From contig NZ_JAVXZY010000001.1 of the NCBI RefSeq assembly GCF_032337115.1, positions 1,176,607-1,240,606 on the forward strand: a DNA stretch of 64,000 nucleotides. The letters run 5' to 3'. This DNA is from Roseateles_C aquae. Its GTDB lineage: Bacteria; Pseudomonadota; Gammaproteobacteria; Burkholderiales; Burkholderiaceae_C. Made by a program: the position numbers and the translations under genes. This document shows positions 16,219 through 25,441 of the stretch, one piece after another; position 1 is the first letter of the stretch; each line of letters opens with the position of its first letter. The notes beneath the pieces were generated by a model. That model saw only the letters and a list, made by a program, of their open reading frames with translations. It searched no databases and was not told where the DNA came from.

Positions 16219-16838
16219 GCCTGATTCCGAAGAAGGGTAACGTCTACGTTGTCGATGACGACGAAGCGGTACGAGACTCCCTGCAATGGCTGCTTGAGGG
16301 CAAGGACTACCGCGTCAAGTGCTTTGACTCGGCGGAATCCTTTCTGAGCCGCTACGACCCGCGCGAAGTGGCCTGCCTGATTGCCGACATCCGCATGGAA
16401 GGCATGAGCGGCCTGGAGCTGCAGGATCGACTGCTGGAACGCCGCAGCCCGCTGCCGGTCGTCTTCATCACCGGCCACGGCGATGTGCCGATGGCGGTGC
16501 AGACGATGAAGAAGGGCGCGATGGACTTCATCGAGAAGCCCTTCAAGGAGGACGAGCTGCTGGCCCTGGTTGAGCGCATGCTGGACCAGGCCCGCGAGGC
16601 CTTCTCCAGCCACCAGGAAGCCGCCAGCCGCGACGCCCTGCTGTCGCGCCTGACCACCCGCGAGGCCCAGGTGCTGGAACGCATCGTCGCCGGCCGCCTG
16701 AACAAGCAGATCGCCGACGACCTGGGCATCAGCATCAAGACGGTGGAGGCGCACCGCGCCAACATCATGGAGAAGCTCAACGCCAACACGGTGGCCGACC
16801 TGCTCAAGATCGCCCTGGGGGCGCAAGGCAAGGCCTGA
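16215..16838 (+). CDS. FixJ-family response regulator
   Basis: A 207-residue two-component regulator. The receiver domain (residues 1-125) has the acidic triad DDD (14-16), the phosphorylated Asp58 in LIADIRMEG, Thr in FITGHGD and Lys in FIEKPFKEDE. After a linker, the LuxR-type helix-turn-helix (about 145-205) has LTTREAQVLERIVAGRLNKQ and KTVEAHRANIMEKL. It is translationally coupled to the kinase and followed by a terminator, so the pair forms its own transcript. Its targets are not visible; the divergent pdh operon is a candidate. Confidence 0.93.
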   Translation: MSLIPKKGNVYVVDDDEAVRDSLQWLLEGKDYRVKCFDSAESFLSRYDPREVACLIADIRMEGMSGLELQDRLLERRSPLPVVFITGHGDVPMAVQTMKKGAMDFIEKPFKEDELLALVERMLDQAREAFSSHQEAASRDALLSRLTTREAQVLERIVAGRLNKQIADDLGISIKTVEAHRANIMEKLNANTVADLLKIALGAQGKA

Positions 16839-16858
16839 AGCCCTGCCTGAGCTGAAAG

Positions 16859-16885
16859 AGGCCGCTGCGTGATCAGCGGCCTTTT
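16859..16885 (+). terminator. Terminator of the two-component operon
   Basis: aggccgctg (16859-16867) pairs with cagcggcct (16874-16882) around a 6-base loop and is followed by TTT. It lies 20 bases after the response regulator stop. Confidence 0.8.
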
Positions 16886-16908
16886 GCATTTCAAACTTCT
16901 GTTCAAAG

Positions 16909-16986
16909 GCAACCACAGAGGCACAGAGCCGCAGAGCACAAGAACCATGCTGGCTGTTCTCCGTGCCTCTGTGCCTCTGTGGTTGC
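16909..16986. repeat. Inverted repeat of the CACAGAGG family, copy 2
   Basis: The arms gcaaccacagaggcacagag (16909-16928) and its perfect 20-base reverse complement (16967-16986) flank a 38-base centre. The arms are built from the same cacagag unit as the element at 4470-4577. It ends 28 bases before folD, so it would lie in the folD leader. Confidence 0.85.
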
Positions 16987-17014
16987 ATTTTTCCTGCATT
17001 CACTCGGAACTGCC

Positions 17015-17860
17015 ATGAGCGCACAAATCATCGACGGCAACGCCCTCTCCCAACAAGTCCGCGCCGAGGTAGCCGCACGCACCGCCGCGCTGAAGGCCCA
17101 GGGCAAGACGCCGGGGCTGGCGGTGATCCTGGTCGGCGACAACCCGGCCAGCCAGGTCTATGTGCGCAACAAGGTCAAGGCCTGCGGCGATGTCGGCTTC
17201 CACTCGGTGCTGGAGAAGTACGAGGCGACGATGAGCGAGGCCGAGTTGCTGGCCCGCGTCGAGGCGCTGAACAATGACCCCAGCATCCACGGCATCCTGG
17301 TGCAGCTGCCGCTGCCCAAGCACATTGACGATCACAAGGTCATCGAGGCGATCTCGCCGGCCAAGGACGTTGACGGTTTCGCTGTTGAAAGCGCGGGCGC
17401 ACTGATGGTTGGTGAGCAGGGCTTCAAGGCCTGCACGCCCTATGGCTGCATGAAGATGCTGGAGAGCATCGGCATGAAGGATCTGCGCGGCAAGCACGCC
17501 GTGGTGATCGGCCGCTCCAACATCGTCGGCAAGCCGATGGCCATGATGCTGCTGCAGGCCAATGCCACCGTGACCGTCTGCCACAGCGGCACCGCCGATC
17601 TGGCCCACCACACGAGGCAGGCCGATGTCATCGTCGCCGCCGTCGGCAAGCGCAATGTGCTGACGGCCGATATGGTCAAGCCCGGCGCCGTCGTCATCGA
17701 CGTGGGCATGAACCGCAACGACGAAGGCAAGCTCTGCGGCGACGTCGATTTCGACGGCGTCAAGCAAGTGGCCGGCTGGATCACCCCGGTGCCCGGCGGC
17801 GTCGGCCCGATGACCATCACCATGCTGCTGGTCAACACGATGGAATCGGCGGAACGCTGA
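17015..17860 (+). CDS. folD: Methylenetetrahydrofolate dehydrogenase/cyclohydrolase
   Basis: A 281-residue bifunctional folate enzyme that interconverts 5,10-methylene-THF, methenyl-THF and 10-formyl-THF with NADP+. Diagnostic blocks are VGDNPASQVYVRNK (with the YxxxK catalytic pair), GILVQLPLPKH, the Rossmann segment VVIGRSNIVGKPMAMML, and PVPGGVGPMTI near the end. The length matches the family. The start is taken as the ATG at 17015 (MSAQIIDGN); the upstream ATG at 16979 is inside the inverted repeat. It is followed after 51 bases by prlC. Confidence 0.97.
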   Translation: MSAQIIDGNALSQQVRAEVAARTAALKAQGKTPGLAVILVGDNPASQVYVRNKVKACGDVGFHSVLEKYEATMSEAELLARVEALNNDPSIHGILVQLPLPKHIDDHKVIEAISPAKDVDGFAVESAGALMVGEQGFKACTPYGCMKMLESIGMKDLRGKHAVVIGRSNIVGKPMAMMLLQANATVTVCHSGTADLAHHTRQADVIVAAVGKRNVLTADMVKPGAVVIDVGMNRNDEGKLCGDVDFDGVKQVAGWITPVPGGVGPMTITMLLVNTMESAER

Positions 17861-17911
17861 GGCCTGCCCGCTGCTCCTTCCACGCCGTATCGATAAAGGC
17901 CTCTGCCCGCC

Positions 17912-19924
17912 ATGAGCAATCCGCTGCTGTCCACCGCCCCGCTGCCCGCCTTCGCGGCCATCAAGCCCGAACACATCGCGCCGGCCGTCAACACCCTGCT
18001 TGATGAAGCCCGGGCCGCGCTGGCCACGGCCACCGCCGACAGCACGCCGGCCGATTACGAGACGCTGGAGCGCGTGCTCAGCGTGGCCACCGAGCGCCTG
18101 GGCACCGCCTGGGGCGCCGTCAGCCATCTGAATTCGGTCGCCAACACGCCGGAGCTGCGCGAGGCTTACAACGCCATGCTGCCGGTGGTGACCGAGTTCT
18201 ACACCGAGATGGGCGCCGACGAGCGGCTCTACGCCAAGTACAAGCAGATCAATGCCAACGCCGCGGCGCTGAACGCCGCCCGCCAGCAGGCGCTGCGCCA
18301 CTGGATGCGCGATTTCGTGCTCTCCGGCGCCGAGCTGCAGGGCGAGGCCAAGACGCGTTTTGCCGCCATCCAGGAGCGCAGCGCCGAACTCAGCCAGCAG
18401 TTCAGCGAGCATGTGCTCGATGCCACCGACGGCTATGCGCTCTATGTCAGCGCCGACCAGCTCAAGGGCCTGCCCGATGACATCCTGGCCAGCACCCGCG
18501 CCGCCGCCGAGGCCGAGGGCAAGGACGGTCACAAGCTGACGCTGCAGTTCCCCTGCTACCTGCCGGTGATGCAGTACGCCGACGACCGCGAACTGCGCCA
18601 GACGCTCTACCGCGCCTACGTCACCCGCGCCAGCGAACTCGGCGCCCCCGAGCACGACAACAGCGCGCTGATGCAAGAGCTGCTGGCGCTGCGGCAGGAA
18701 GAGGCACAGCTGCTGGGCTATGCCAACTACGCCGAGGTCTCGCTGGTGGCCAAGATGGCCGAGTCGCCCGCCCAGGTGATGCAGTTCCTGCGTGAACTCT
18801 CAGCCAAGGCGCGCCCCTTTGCCGAACGCGACTTGAGCGAGCTGCGCGATTTCGCCCAGGCCGCGCTGGGCCTGGCCGATCTGCAGGCCTGGGACGTGTC
18901 CTACGCCTCGGAAAAGCTGAAGTTGGCCCGCTATGCCTTCAGCGATCAGGAGGTCAAGCAATACCTGACCCTGCCGCGCGTGCTCGATGGCCTGTTCGGC
19001 ATCCTGCAGCGCCTCTTCGGCGTGCAGCTGGTGGCCGACCAGGCCGAGGTCTGGCACGACTCGGTGCGCTTCTGTCGGCTCGAGCGTGCTGGCCAGACCA
19101 TTGGCCACGTCTACCTGGACCTCTATGCCCGCAATGGCAAGCGGCCCGGCGCCTGGATGGACGAGGTGCGCGGCCGCTGGCTGCGCCCGGACGGCCAGCA
19201 GCAGCTGCCGGTCGCTCATCTGGTCTGCAATTTCGCCAGCCCGGTCGGCGATCAGCCGGCGCTGCTGACCCGCGACGACCTGACCACGCTGTTCCACGAG
19301 TTCGGCCATGGCCTGCACCACCTGCTGACCCAGGTCAACGAGCTGGGCGTGGCCGGCATCTCCGGCGTGGAATGGGATGCCGTCGAGCTGCCCAGCCAGT
19401 TCATGGAGAACTTCTGCTGGGAATGGGAAGTGCTGCAGCAGCTGTCCAGCCATGTCGAGACCGGCGCCGCGCTGCCACGCGAGCTGTTCGACAAGATGGT
19501 CGCCGCCAAGAACTTCCAGTCCGGCCTGCAGACGCTGCGCCAGATCGAGTTCGCGCTGTTCGACATGCGCCTGCATGCCGAGCTCGGTAGCGAGCAGCGC
19601 ATCCAGGCCGTGCTGGACGAAGTTCGTGCCGAGGTTTCGGTCAACCCGCCGCCCGCCTTCAACCGCTCGCAGCACAGCTTCTCGCACATCTTCGCGGGCG
19701 GCTACTCGGCCGGTTATTACAGCTACAAATGGGCCGAGGTGCTGTCCGCCGACGCCTGGAGCGCCTTCGAGGAAGAAGGCGTCTTCAACGCTGCCACCGG
19801 CGCCCGCTATCTGCACAACATCCTCGAGGTCGGTGGTTCGCGCGATGCGATGGACAACTTCAAGGCCTTCCGCGGCCGCGAACCGAAGATCGACGCCCTG
19901 CTGCGCCACCAGGGCATGGCCTGA
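17912..19924 (+). CDS. prlC: Oligopeptidase A (M3 metallopeptidase)
   Basis: A 670-residue cytoplasmic zinc oligopeptidase that degrades short peptides, including cleaved signal peptides. The zinc-binding HEFGH is at 462-466 within LFHEFGHGLHHLL, and the third ligand Glu lies in SGVEWDAVELPSQ. The C-terminal FAGGYSAGYYSYKWAEV is the conserved substrate-binding tyrosine stretch of M3A peptidases. The length is as expected. It follows folD in the same direction and converges on the SulP gene with only seven bases between stops, with no visible hairpin. Confidence 0.96.
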   Translation: MSNPLLSTAPLPAFAAIKPEHIAPAVNTLLDEARAALATATADSTPADYETLERVLSVATERLGTAWGAVSHLNSVANTPELREAYNAMLPVVTEFYTEMGADERLYAKYKQINANAAALNAARQQALRHWMRDFVLSGAELQGEAKTRFAAIQERSAELSQQFSEHVLDATDGYALYVSADQLKGLPDDILASTRAAAEAEGKDGHKLTLQFPCYLPVMQYADDRELRQTLYRAYVTRASELGAPEHDNSALMQELLALRQEEAQLLGYANYAEVSLVAKMAESPAQVMQFLRELSAKARPFAERDLSELRDFAQAALGLADLQAWDVSYASEKLKLARYAFSDQEVKQYLTLPRVLDGLFGILQRLFGVQLVADQAEVWHDSVRFCRLERAGQTIGHVYLDLYARNGKRPGAWMDEVRGRWLRPDGQQQLPVAHLVCNFASPVGDQPALLTRDDLTTLFHEFGHGLHHLLTQVNELGVAGISGVEWDAVELPSQFMENFCWEWEVLQQLSSHVETGAALPRELFDKMVAAKNFQSGLQTLRQIEFALFDMRLHAELGSEQRIQAVLDEVRAEVSVNPPPAFNRSQHSFSHIFAGGYSAGYYSYKWAEVLSADAWSAFEEEGVFNAATGARYLHNILEVGGSRDAMDNFKAFRGREPKIDALLRHQGMA

Positions 19925-19931
19925 GTCGCGC

Positions 19932-21578
19932 TCAGGCCGCGCGGCCGAGCTCGGCCGCGTCAGCCACGCTCCAGAACATCGCTTCGGCGCGCCCCAGGCC
20001 CTGGGGATCACAGCGTGCCAGCAGCTCGCGCACCGGTTCCTTGACCCGTGCCAGCAGCAGTTCACAGCCCGCCTGGCGCAGACGCTGGCGCAACTCCAGC
20101 AGGCATTCCAGCGCGGTCACATCAAGATCGCCGCTCTCTTCCAGACTCAGCACCACCGCGTGCAGTGCTTCGGCACTGGCGCGGCGTTGCTGCACGCGGG
20201 TCAGCACCTCGGCGACCACGCGCTCGGCGCTGGCGAAGAACAAGGGCTCCTCGGGTCGCAGGATCAAGAGCCCCGGCCGCACCAAGGCCTCGGGGTGCTC
20301 GTCGCGAACGACGTAGTTGCGCGTCTCGTCCAGCTGCGCCAACTCGTGAACCACCGGCTGGCTGAAGCGCCGCAGCGCGCCGATCAGCGACAGCGCTATC
20401 GCCGTCAACATGCCGTGCAAAACGCCTAGCAAAAGCACCGCCAGCACCGCGGCCACGATCAGCCAGCGGTCGCGGTCCAGCCGCCACATCGCCAGCAGCG
20501 GGCGCGGCGACAGGCTGTGCCACAGCGCGCTGATCACCGCCACCGCCAGCACCGGGCGGGGCAACAGATGCAGCGCCGGCAGGGCCAGCCACAGCGCCAG
20601 CACGATGGCCAGCATCGCAAAGGCACCGGCCCAGCGGCTTTTTGCGCCCGCCGCCTCATTGGCCGCCGTGGCCGAAAAGCCAGCCCCGACCGGCAGCCCC
20701 TGCAGCAGCGCCGAAGCGATATTGGCCAGGCCCAACGCGGCCAGTTCGCGATTGGCATCGGGCCGCTCGCCATGGCGCAGCGCGAACGTCCGCACACTGC
20801 CCCAGGACTCGGAAAAGATCAGCACCACCAGGCCGAACGCCAGCTCACCGGCACGCAGCCATTCATCGGCGCTGAGCTGCGGCCAGACCGGCCTGAAGTC
20901 GGGTCGGGCCAGCGCCCCCACTTCGTGAACGCCCAGGCCCCGCAGGTCCAGCCCGCGCGCCGCGGCAATCGCCAGCACGATCACCAGCAAGGAGGCCGGC
21001 AGCTGCGGCCAGCGGCGCAGCAGCGCCAGGCCGAGCGCCGCCGAGAGCGCCACGCCGACACTGGGCAGATGCAGCTGCTGCAGATGGCTGCCCAGATGCA
21101 GCAACAGGCGCAGGGGATCGGCGCCGGGCTGCGGCGCCAGGCCCAGCGCATCGGGCAGCTGCTTGATGACGATGCTGATGGCCAGGGCAAAGGCAAAGCC
21201 GCGCAGCACCGGCCGCGACACAAACCCCGACAGCTGCCCCTGACGGCCCCAGGCCAGCAGCAGCAGGATCGCGCCGGCCAGCAGCACCAGCGCCGTCAGC
21301 GCCGCGCCATAGCCGGGCGCCAGCGCGCCGGCCGCCGGTATCGACAAGGCCGCCGCAGCCGCCAGGCTGGCGCTGGACGAGGTCGGCGCCACGATGGCAA
21401 AGCGGCTGCCGCCACAGCAGGCATAGACCAGCAGGCCGAGCAGGCAGGCGGTCAGCGCATGCGCCACCGGCACCTGCGCCAGGCCGGCATAGGCGACCGC
21501 CTCGGGCAGCAGCAGGCCGGCCACACAGAGGCCCGCGACCAGGTCGCGGCGCAGCGCGCGACTCAGCTCGGGGCTCAC
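19932..21578 (-). CDS. SulP-family anion transporter with STAS domain
   Basis: A 548-residue inner-membrane protein. The first ~400 residues are largely hydrophobic, with the SulP entry motif LLLPEAVAYAGLAQVPVAHA and the conserved VAPTSSSASLA. The C-terminal ~110 residues form a STAS domain (LHAVVLSLEESGDLDVTALE, then LLLARVKEPVRELL). SulP proteins move sulfate, bicarbonate or dicarboxylates; the substrate cannot be read here. The coding start is 20 bases from the stop of the M16 protease gene upstream, so the two may share a transcript. Confidence 0.9.
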   Translation of the reverse strand: MSPELSRALRRDLVAGLCVAGLLLPEAVAYAGLAQVPVAHALTACLLGLLVYACCGGSRFAIVAPTSSSASLAAAAALSIPAAGALAPGYGAALTALVLLAGAILLLLAWGRQGQLSGFVSRPVLRGFAFALAISIVIKQLPDALGLAPQPGADPLRLLLHLGSHLQQLHLPSVGVALSAALGLALLRRWPQLPASLLVIVLAIAAARGLDLRGLGVHEVGALARPDFRPVWPQLSADEWLRAGELAFGLVVLIFSESWGSVRTFALRHGERPDANRELAALGLANIASALLQGLPVGAGFSATAANEAAGAKSRWAGAFAMLAIVLALWLALPALHLLPRPVLAVAVISALWHSLSPRPLLAMWRLDRDRWLIVAAVLAVLLLGVLHGMLTAIALSLIGALRRFSQPVVHELAQLDETRNYVVRDEHPEALVRPGLLILRPEEPLFFASAERVVAEVLTRVQQRRASAEALHAVVLSLEESGDLDVTALECLLELRQRLRQAGCELLLARVKEPVRELLARCDPQGLGRAEAMFWSVADAAELGRAA

Positions 21579-21598
21579 GCTCGGCCAGGCCGCACAGC

Positions 21599-24460
21599 CT
21601 ACTTGCCGGCGGCGCCGGCAAAGTCACCGGCAGTGGTGACGACGAAAGCCTCGGGGCGGATCAGCCGGCGCCAGGCGGCGCGCAGCTGCTCCAGCGTTAC
21701 CGCCTGCAGCTGCGCCTCGCGCTCGGCCTCATAGGGCCAGGTCTTGCCCAGCTCGGCATACCAGAGCAGCGCGCCGCCCAAGCGGCCATCGTCGGCACGG
21801 CCCTGCTTCCAGCCCTCCAGCACATCGTGCTTGGCGCGGGCCAGCTCGGCCTCGCTGGGGCCCTGCTCGCTCATCGCCAGCACTTCCTCGCGGATCACGG
21901 CCAGAATCTTTTCGCGGTTCTGCGGCGCGTAGCTGCCCGAGATTTCCAGGCTGGCGCTGCGCCCAAAGTAGTCGGCACTGAGGCCTGCACCAACGCCATA
22001 GCTCAGCCCCTCCTGGCGACGTACCCGGGTGCTCAGCCGGCTTTCCATGCCACCGGCGCCGAAGACATGAACGGCCAGCATCATCGGCAGGTAGTCGGCA
22101 TCCTGGCGGCTCAGCTCGAAGCTCTGCACCATCTGCAGCGTCGCATTGGCCTTGTCTGTGGCCTGCACGTCGAAGCGGGCCGGCGGCAACTTCAGCGCTG
22201 CGGCGATATGGCGCTGGAAGCGCGGCGCATCGGTCTTTTTCCAATCACCAAACAGCTGCTCGATGGCCGCGTCCAGGCCCGCCGGCAGCGTGCCGACGAC
22301 GGCCACCCGTGCCGCATCGGCCGACCAGTACTGGCGATGGAAGCGCTGCACATCGGCCAGCGTGGTGCGGCGCAGCTCATCAATCCGTTCATCGAGGCTG
22401 GGGCGGTAGTCCGGGTCGCCGGGGTGGTAGCCACCGGCTGCATTGATATGGGCGCGGTTGGCCTCGGCAGCCATGGTATGGAGTTCCTGTCGCGAACCTT
22501 CCAATGCGGCCAGGCCCTGGCGCTTCAGCCGTTCGAAGGCATCGGCAGGCAGGCGCGGCTCGCGCATCAGCTCGGCGGCAATGCGCAGCGCCTCGATCAG
22601 CGTGTCGCGCTCGGCGCTCAGATAGAGCGTGGCGCCCTGATTGCCCGCACTGACGTTCAGATTGGCCTTCAGTCGCACCATCTCGTCGCGCAGCTTCTGC
22701 TTGTCCCAATGCGTGCTGCCCTCGGCGAGCAGCTGGCCAACCATCGTGGTGCCCAGGGCGGCCGTGGTCGCCCGCGGCTCGCCCCAGCGCAGCTGCAGCT
22801 GCAGCGTCACACTATTGCCGCGGGTCTGCTTGGCCAGCGTCTGCAGCTCGATGCCGCTGGGCAGGGTCTTGCGCTGGGTGCGCGACTCCAGCGCCTGCGG
22901 TGTCGGTTCGAAGCGCTCGCCCTGCTCCACCACCGGCGGCGGCTTCAGCAGGGCCAGGCGCTCGGCCAGCGGCGGTGCGGCCGGGATCTGCACCCGCTCG
23001 ACCTCGCTGGCCGGCAGGTAGCGGCCCAGCGTGCGATTGGCCGGCTTGAAATAGGCCTTGCGCACCCGCTCGACGTCGGCCAGCGTGACCTTGGGCAAAT
23101 CATCCATCAGCTGGAACAGCAGGCGCCAGTCGCCGGCGCCCAGCAGCGATGAAATCTGCTGGATCAGCCCTTCGGGGCTCTTCATCTGCTGCCGGTAGGA
23201 CAGCAGCGCCACCTCGCGCACCCGGGCCAGCTCCTCCTCGGTGAAGGGCTGGCCGGCGCGGCCTTCGACCAGTGCAAGCAGCTTGTTCTCAACTGCAGAC
23301 ACATCGGCACCGGGCGCCAGCACCGCGATCGCCTGCGCGCTGCCGGGCGCCTGCCCGCCCAAGCCGCCCAAACCGGCGCCCAGCGCCAACTTGCTCTCGA
23401 CCAGTTCCTTGTACAGATGGCCGCTGGGCTGCATCGACATCAGCAGGCTCAGCACAAGCAGCGGCGCGCTGTCGGCATGGGCAATGGCCGGCACATGGTA
23501 GTGGGCCAGCAGCGTCGGCTGGCCGCCGATGCGACGCACGACGACGCTGCGCTCGCCGTCCTGCGCCGGTTCTTCGGTATAAGGCTCGGGAATCGCTTCG
23601 GCCGGCTTGGCGATGGGGCCGAAGCGCTCGGCAATCAGCTTCAGCGTGGCCTCGCGGTCAAAGCGGCCGGCGACCAGCAGCGTCGCGTTATCGGGCCGGT
23701 AATAGCGCCGGTAGAAGGCCTGCAGCTTCTCGATCGGCACATTCTCGATATCGCTCTTCGGACCTATCGTCGAATGGCCGTAGGCATGCCAGTCGAAGGC
23801 GACCGCCTGCACCCGCTGGCTGAGCACGCGCATCGGATCGTTCTCGCCGCGCTCGAACTCGTTGCGCACCACGCTCATCTCCTTGTCCAGATCGCTTTTG
23901 GCGATGAAGGAGTTGCGCATCCGGTCGGCCTCCAGGCCGAGCATGAAGGCCAGGGTGTCGGGATTGGCGTTGAAGCTGGCGAAGTAGTTGGTGCGGTCGT
24001 TGGTCGTCGTGCCGTTGAAGCGCACGCCGCGCTCGGCCAGCGCCGTCGGGATGTCCTTGTTCGACGGCGTACCCTTGAAGACCAGATGCTCCAGCAGATG
24101 GGCCATGCCGTACTCGCCCTGCGATTCATGACGGCTGCCGACGCGGTAGGTGATGTTGACGGTGCTGGTGCTCTGCGCCTCATCCGGGAAGAGCAGGATC
24201 TGCAGGCCGTTGGGCAGGCTGTATTCGCTGATGCCGCCCAGCTCGCGCACGAACTGTGCCTCGATCATGACTGGAGCGGCTGGCGCGGCCGGCGCCTTCT
24301 TGGCTGCCGGCTTGACCGCGCCCTTCGCCGCAGCCCCCGCCACGGGCTTGCTCGGCTCGGCGCCAGCCGCGGCCAGCGCGCCGCCCGCGAGCGCCGTGCT
24401 GATCAACACGGCCAACAGCTGTTGATTCAGAGGCTTGGGGCTGAAATGAAGCACGAACAT
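21599..24460 (-). CDS. Exported M16-family zinc protease, two-half type
   Basis: A 953-residue secreted pitrilysin-family peptidase. A hydrophobic N-terminus (LLAVLISTALAGGALAAAGA) and an Ala/Lys/Pro linker precede the first M16 domain. That domain has the inverted zinc motif HLLEH (121-125) and the downstream Glu in LGLEADRM. The second half repeats the fold without the zinc motif (NSVTLQLQLRWGEPRA...SYGVGAGLSA). This is the periplasmic PqqL/YmxG-like type that cuts small unfolded peptides. The start at 24460 (MFVLHFSPK) is preceded by a purine-rich site; the ATG at 24487 adds only basic residues. It may be cotranscribed with the SulP gene. Confidence 0.92.
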   Translation of the reverse strand: MFVLHFSPKPLNQQLLAVLISTALAGGALAAAGAEPSKPVAGAAAKGAVKPAAKKAPAAPAAPVMIEAQFVRELGGISEYSLPNGLQILLFPDEAQSTSTVNITYRVGSRHESQGEYGMAHLLEHLVFKGTPSNKDIPTALAERGVRFNGTTTNDRTNYFASFNANPDTLAFMLGLEADRMRNSFIAKSDLDKEMSVVRNEFERGENDPMRVLSQRVQAVAFDWHAYGHSTIGPKSDIENVPIEKLQAFYRRYYRPDNATLLVAGRFDREATLKLIAERFGPIAKPAEAIPEPYTEEPAQDGERSVVVRRIGGQPTLLAHYHVPAIAHADSAPLLVLSLLMSMQPSGHLYKELVESKLALGAGLGGLGGQAPGSAQAIAVLAPGADVSAVENKLLALVEGRAGQPFTEEELARVREVALLSYRQQMKSPEGLIQQISSLLGAGDWRLLFQLMDDLPKVTLADVERVRKAYFKPANRTLGRYLPASEVERVQIPAAPPLAERLALLKPPPVVEQGERFEPTPQALESRTQRKTLPSGIELQTLAKQTRGNSVTLQLQLRWGEPRATTAALGTTMVGQLLAEGSTHWDKQKLRDEMVRLKANLNVSAGNQGATLYLSAERDTLIEALRIAAELMREPRLPADAFERLKRQGLAALEGSRQELHTMAAEANRAHINAAGGYHPGDPDYRPSLDERIDELRRTTLADVQRFHRQYWSADAARVAVVGTLPAGLDAAIEQLFGDWKKTDAPRFQRHIAAALKLPPARFDVQATDKANATLQMVQSFELSRQDADYLPMMLAVHVFGAGGMESRLSTRVRRQEGLSYGVGAGLSADYFGRSASLEISGSYAPQNREKILAVIREEVLAMSEQGPSEAELARAKHDVLEGWKQGRADDGRLGGALLWYAELGKTWPYEAEREAQLQAVTLEQLRAAWRRLIRPEAFVVTTAGDFAGAAGK

Positions 24461-24666
24461 GAAAGCTCTACCTTTTTTGCGGGACAAGTGATCGATCGCG
24501 GCCCAAGCCCATCGCCCGGCCGCTCCGCATTGTGACGCCGCCTGCGGTGCATCAGGCAGTACCGAAAGTGTCGTGCCGCGCTACCACGCCGGGCTTGGGC
24601 ACGCCACCCCGCCCGCCCGCTCCCACAATGCGCGCCATGCCTCGCCTACACCCACTCACGAAAACC

Positions 24667-25395
24667 ATGACCCGCATTGCCCTGCCCCCTTGGCTGATCG
24701 CTTTGCCGATCGCCACAGTGGTGCTGGCCGGCTGCGCCAGCAATCCCCTGCGCATGGCCAAGCCGCCCGAGCTGGCCGGCCGCGCGGCGGTGCTGGAGGT
24801 CAGCGATCGCAGCAGCGCCCGTGGCCTGCTGGTCGACGAGTCCTTCAAGCTTGGCAGTGACCAGGTCAGCCAGGTCAAGCGCGACTGGGACTCAGGCGGC
24901 GGCCTGGCGATCGGACCGCTGAGCACACGCCAGCAGCGCGAGGGCTTTCGCTACCGCTACCTGGGGCGCGAAGACTGGGACGCCCAGTGCGAATACACCA
25001 GCCAGGAGCGCGGCCTGCAACTGTTCAAGAGCCTGGCGCTGGAGGACAACAAGGCCCACCTCAGCTGCGCCTGCCGCAGCGGCAGCGAACAGGTGCAGAT
25101 CGATCTCGATGATGAATGGAAACCGCTGCAGGGCAGCGCGCGCATCGGCAGCTCGAGCTACCGCATCAGCCAGATCGCCGAGCGGCGCACGGTCAACGGC
25201 ATGGCCGTCGAACAGGGCCTGAAGTCGCCGGCGCTGGGCTATCGCCTCGATGACGCGGCACGGGGCCAGAGCGTGGCAGCCGTTGAAGTGCTGCACCCCG
25301 GGCGGGTCTGGCTGGCGCACCAATTGCCAGCCTCCGAGCGTGAACCGCTGGCCTGCCTGATGGCCGGGCTGATGCTGTACGGGCCGCAGCAATAG
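24667..25395 (+). CDS. Hypothetical lipoprotein
   Basis: A 242-residue protein with a lipoprotein signal (PIATVVLAGC, Cys23). The mature region has no family I recognise. Notable are two cysteines in AHLSCACRSGS and one in DAQCEYTSQ. The start is taken as the ATG at 24667, which places the hydrophobic signal at the N-terminus; in-frame ATGs upstream add a Pro-rich leader. It is transcribed divergently from the M16 protease and converges with the MFS gene. Confidence 0.6.
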   Translation: MTRIALPPWLIALPIATVVLAGCASNPLRMAKPPELAGRAAVLEVSDRSSARGLLVDESFKLGSDQVSQVKRDWDSGGGLAIGPLSTRQQREGFRYRYLGREDWDAQCEYTSQERGLQLFKSLALEDNKAHLSCACRSGSEQVQIDLDDEWKPLQGSARIGSSSYRISQIAERRTVNGMAVEQGLKSPALGYRLDDAARGQSVAAVEVLHPGRVWLAHQLPASEREPLACLMAGLMLYGPQQ

Positions 25396-25441
25396 GCGCC
25401 CGACCGGCTAAGGCGCCGCCGGCCAAGGCGTTTCGCGCAGC

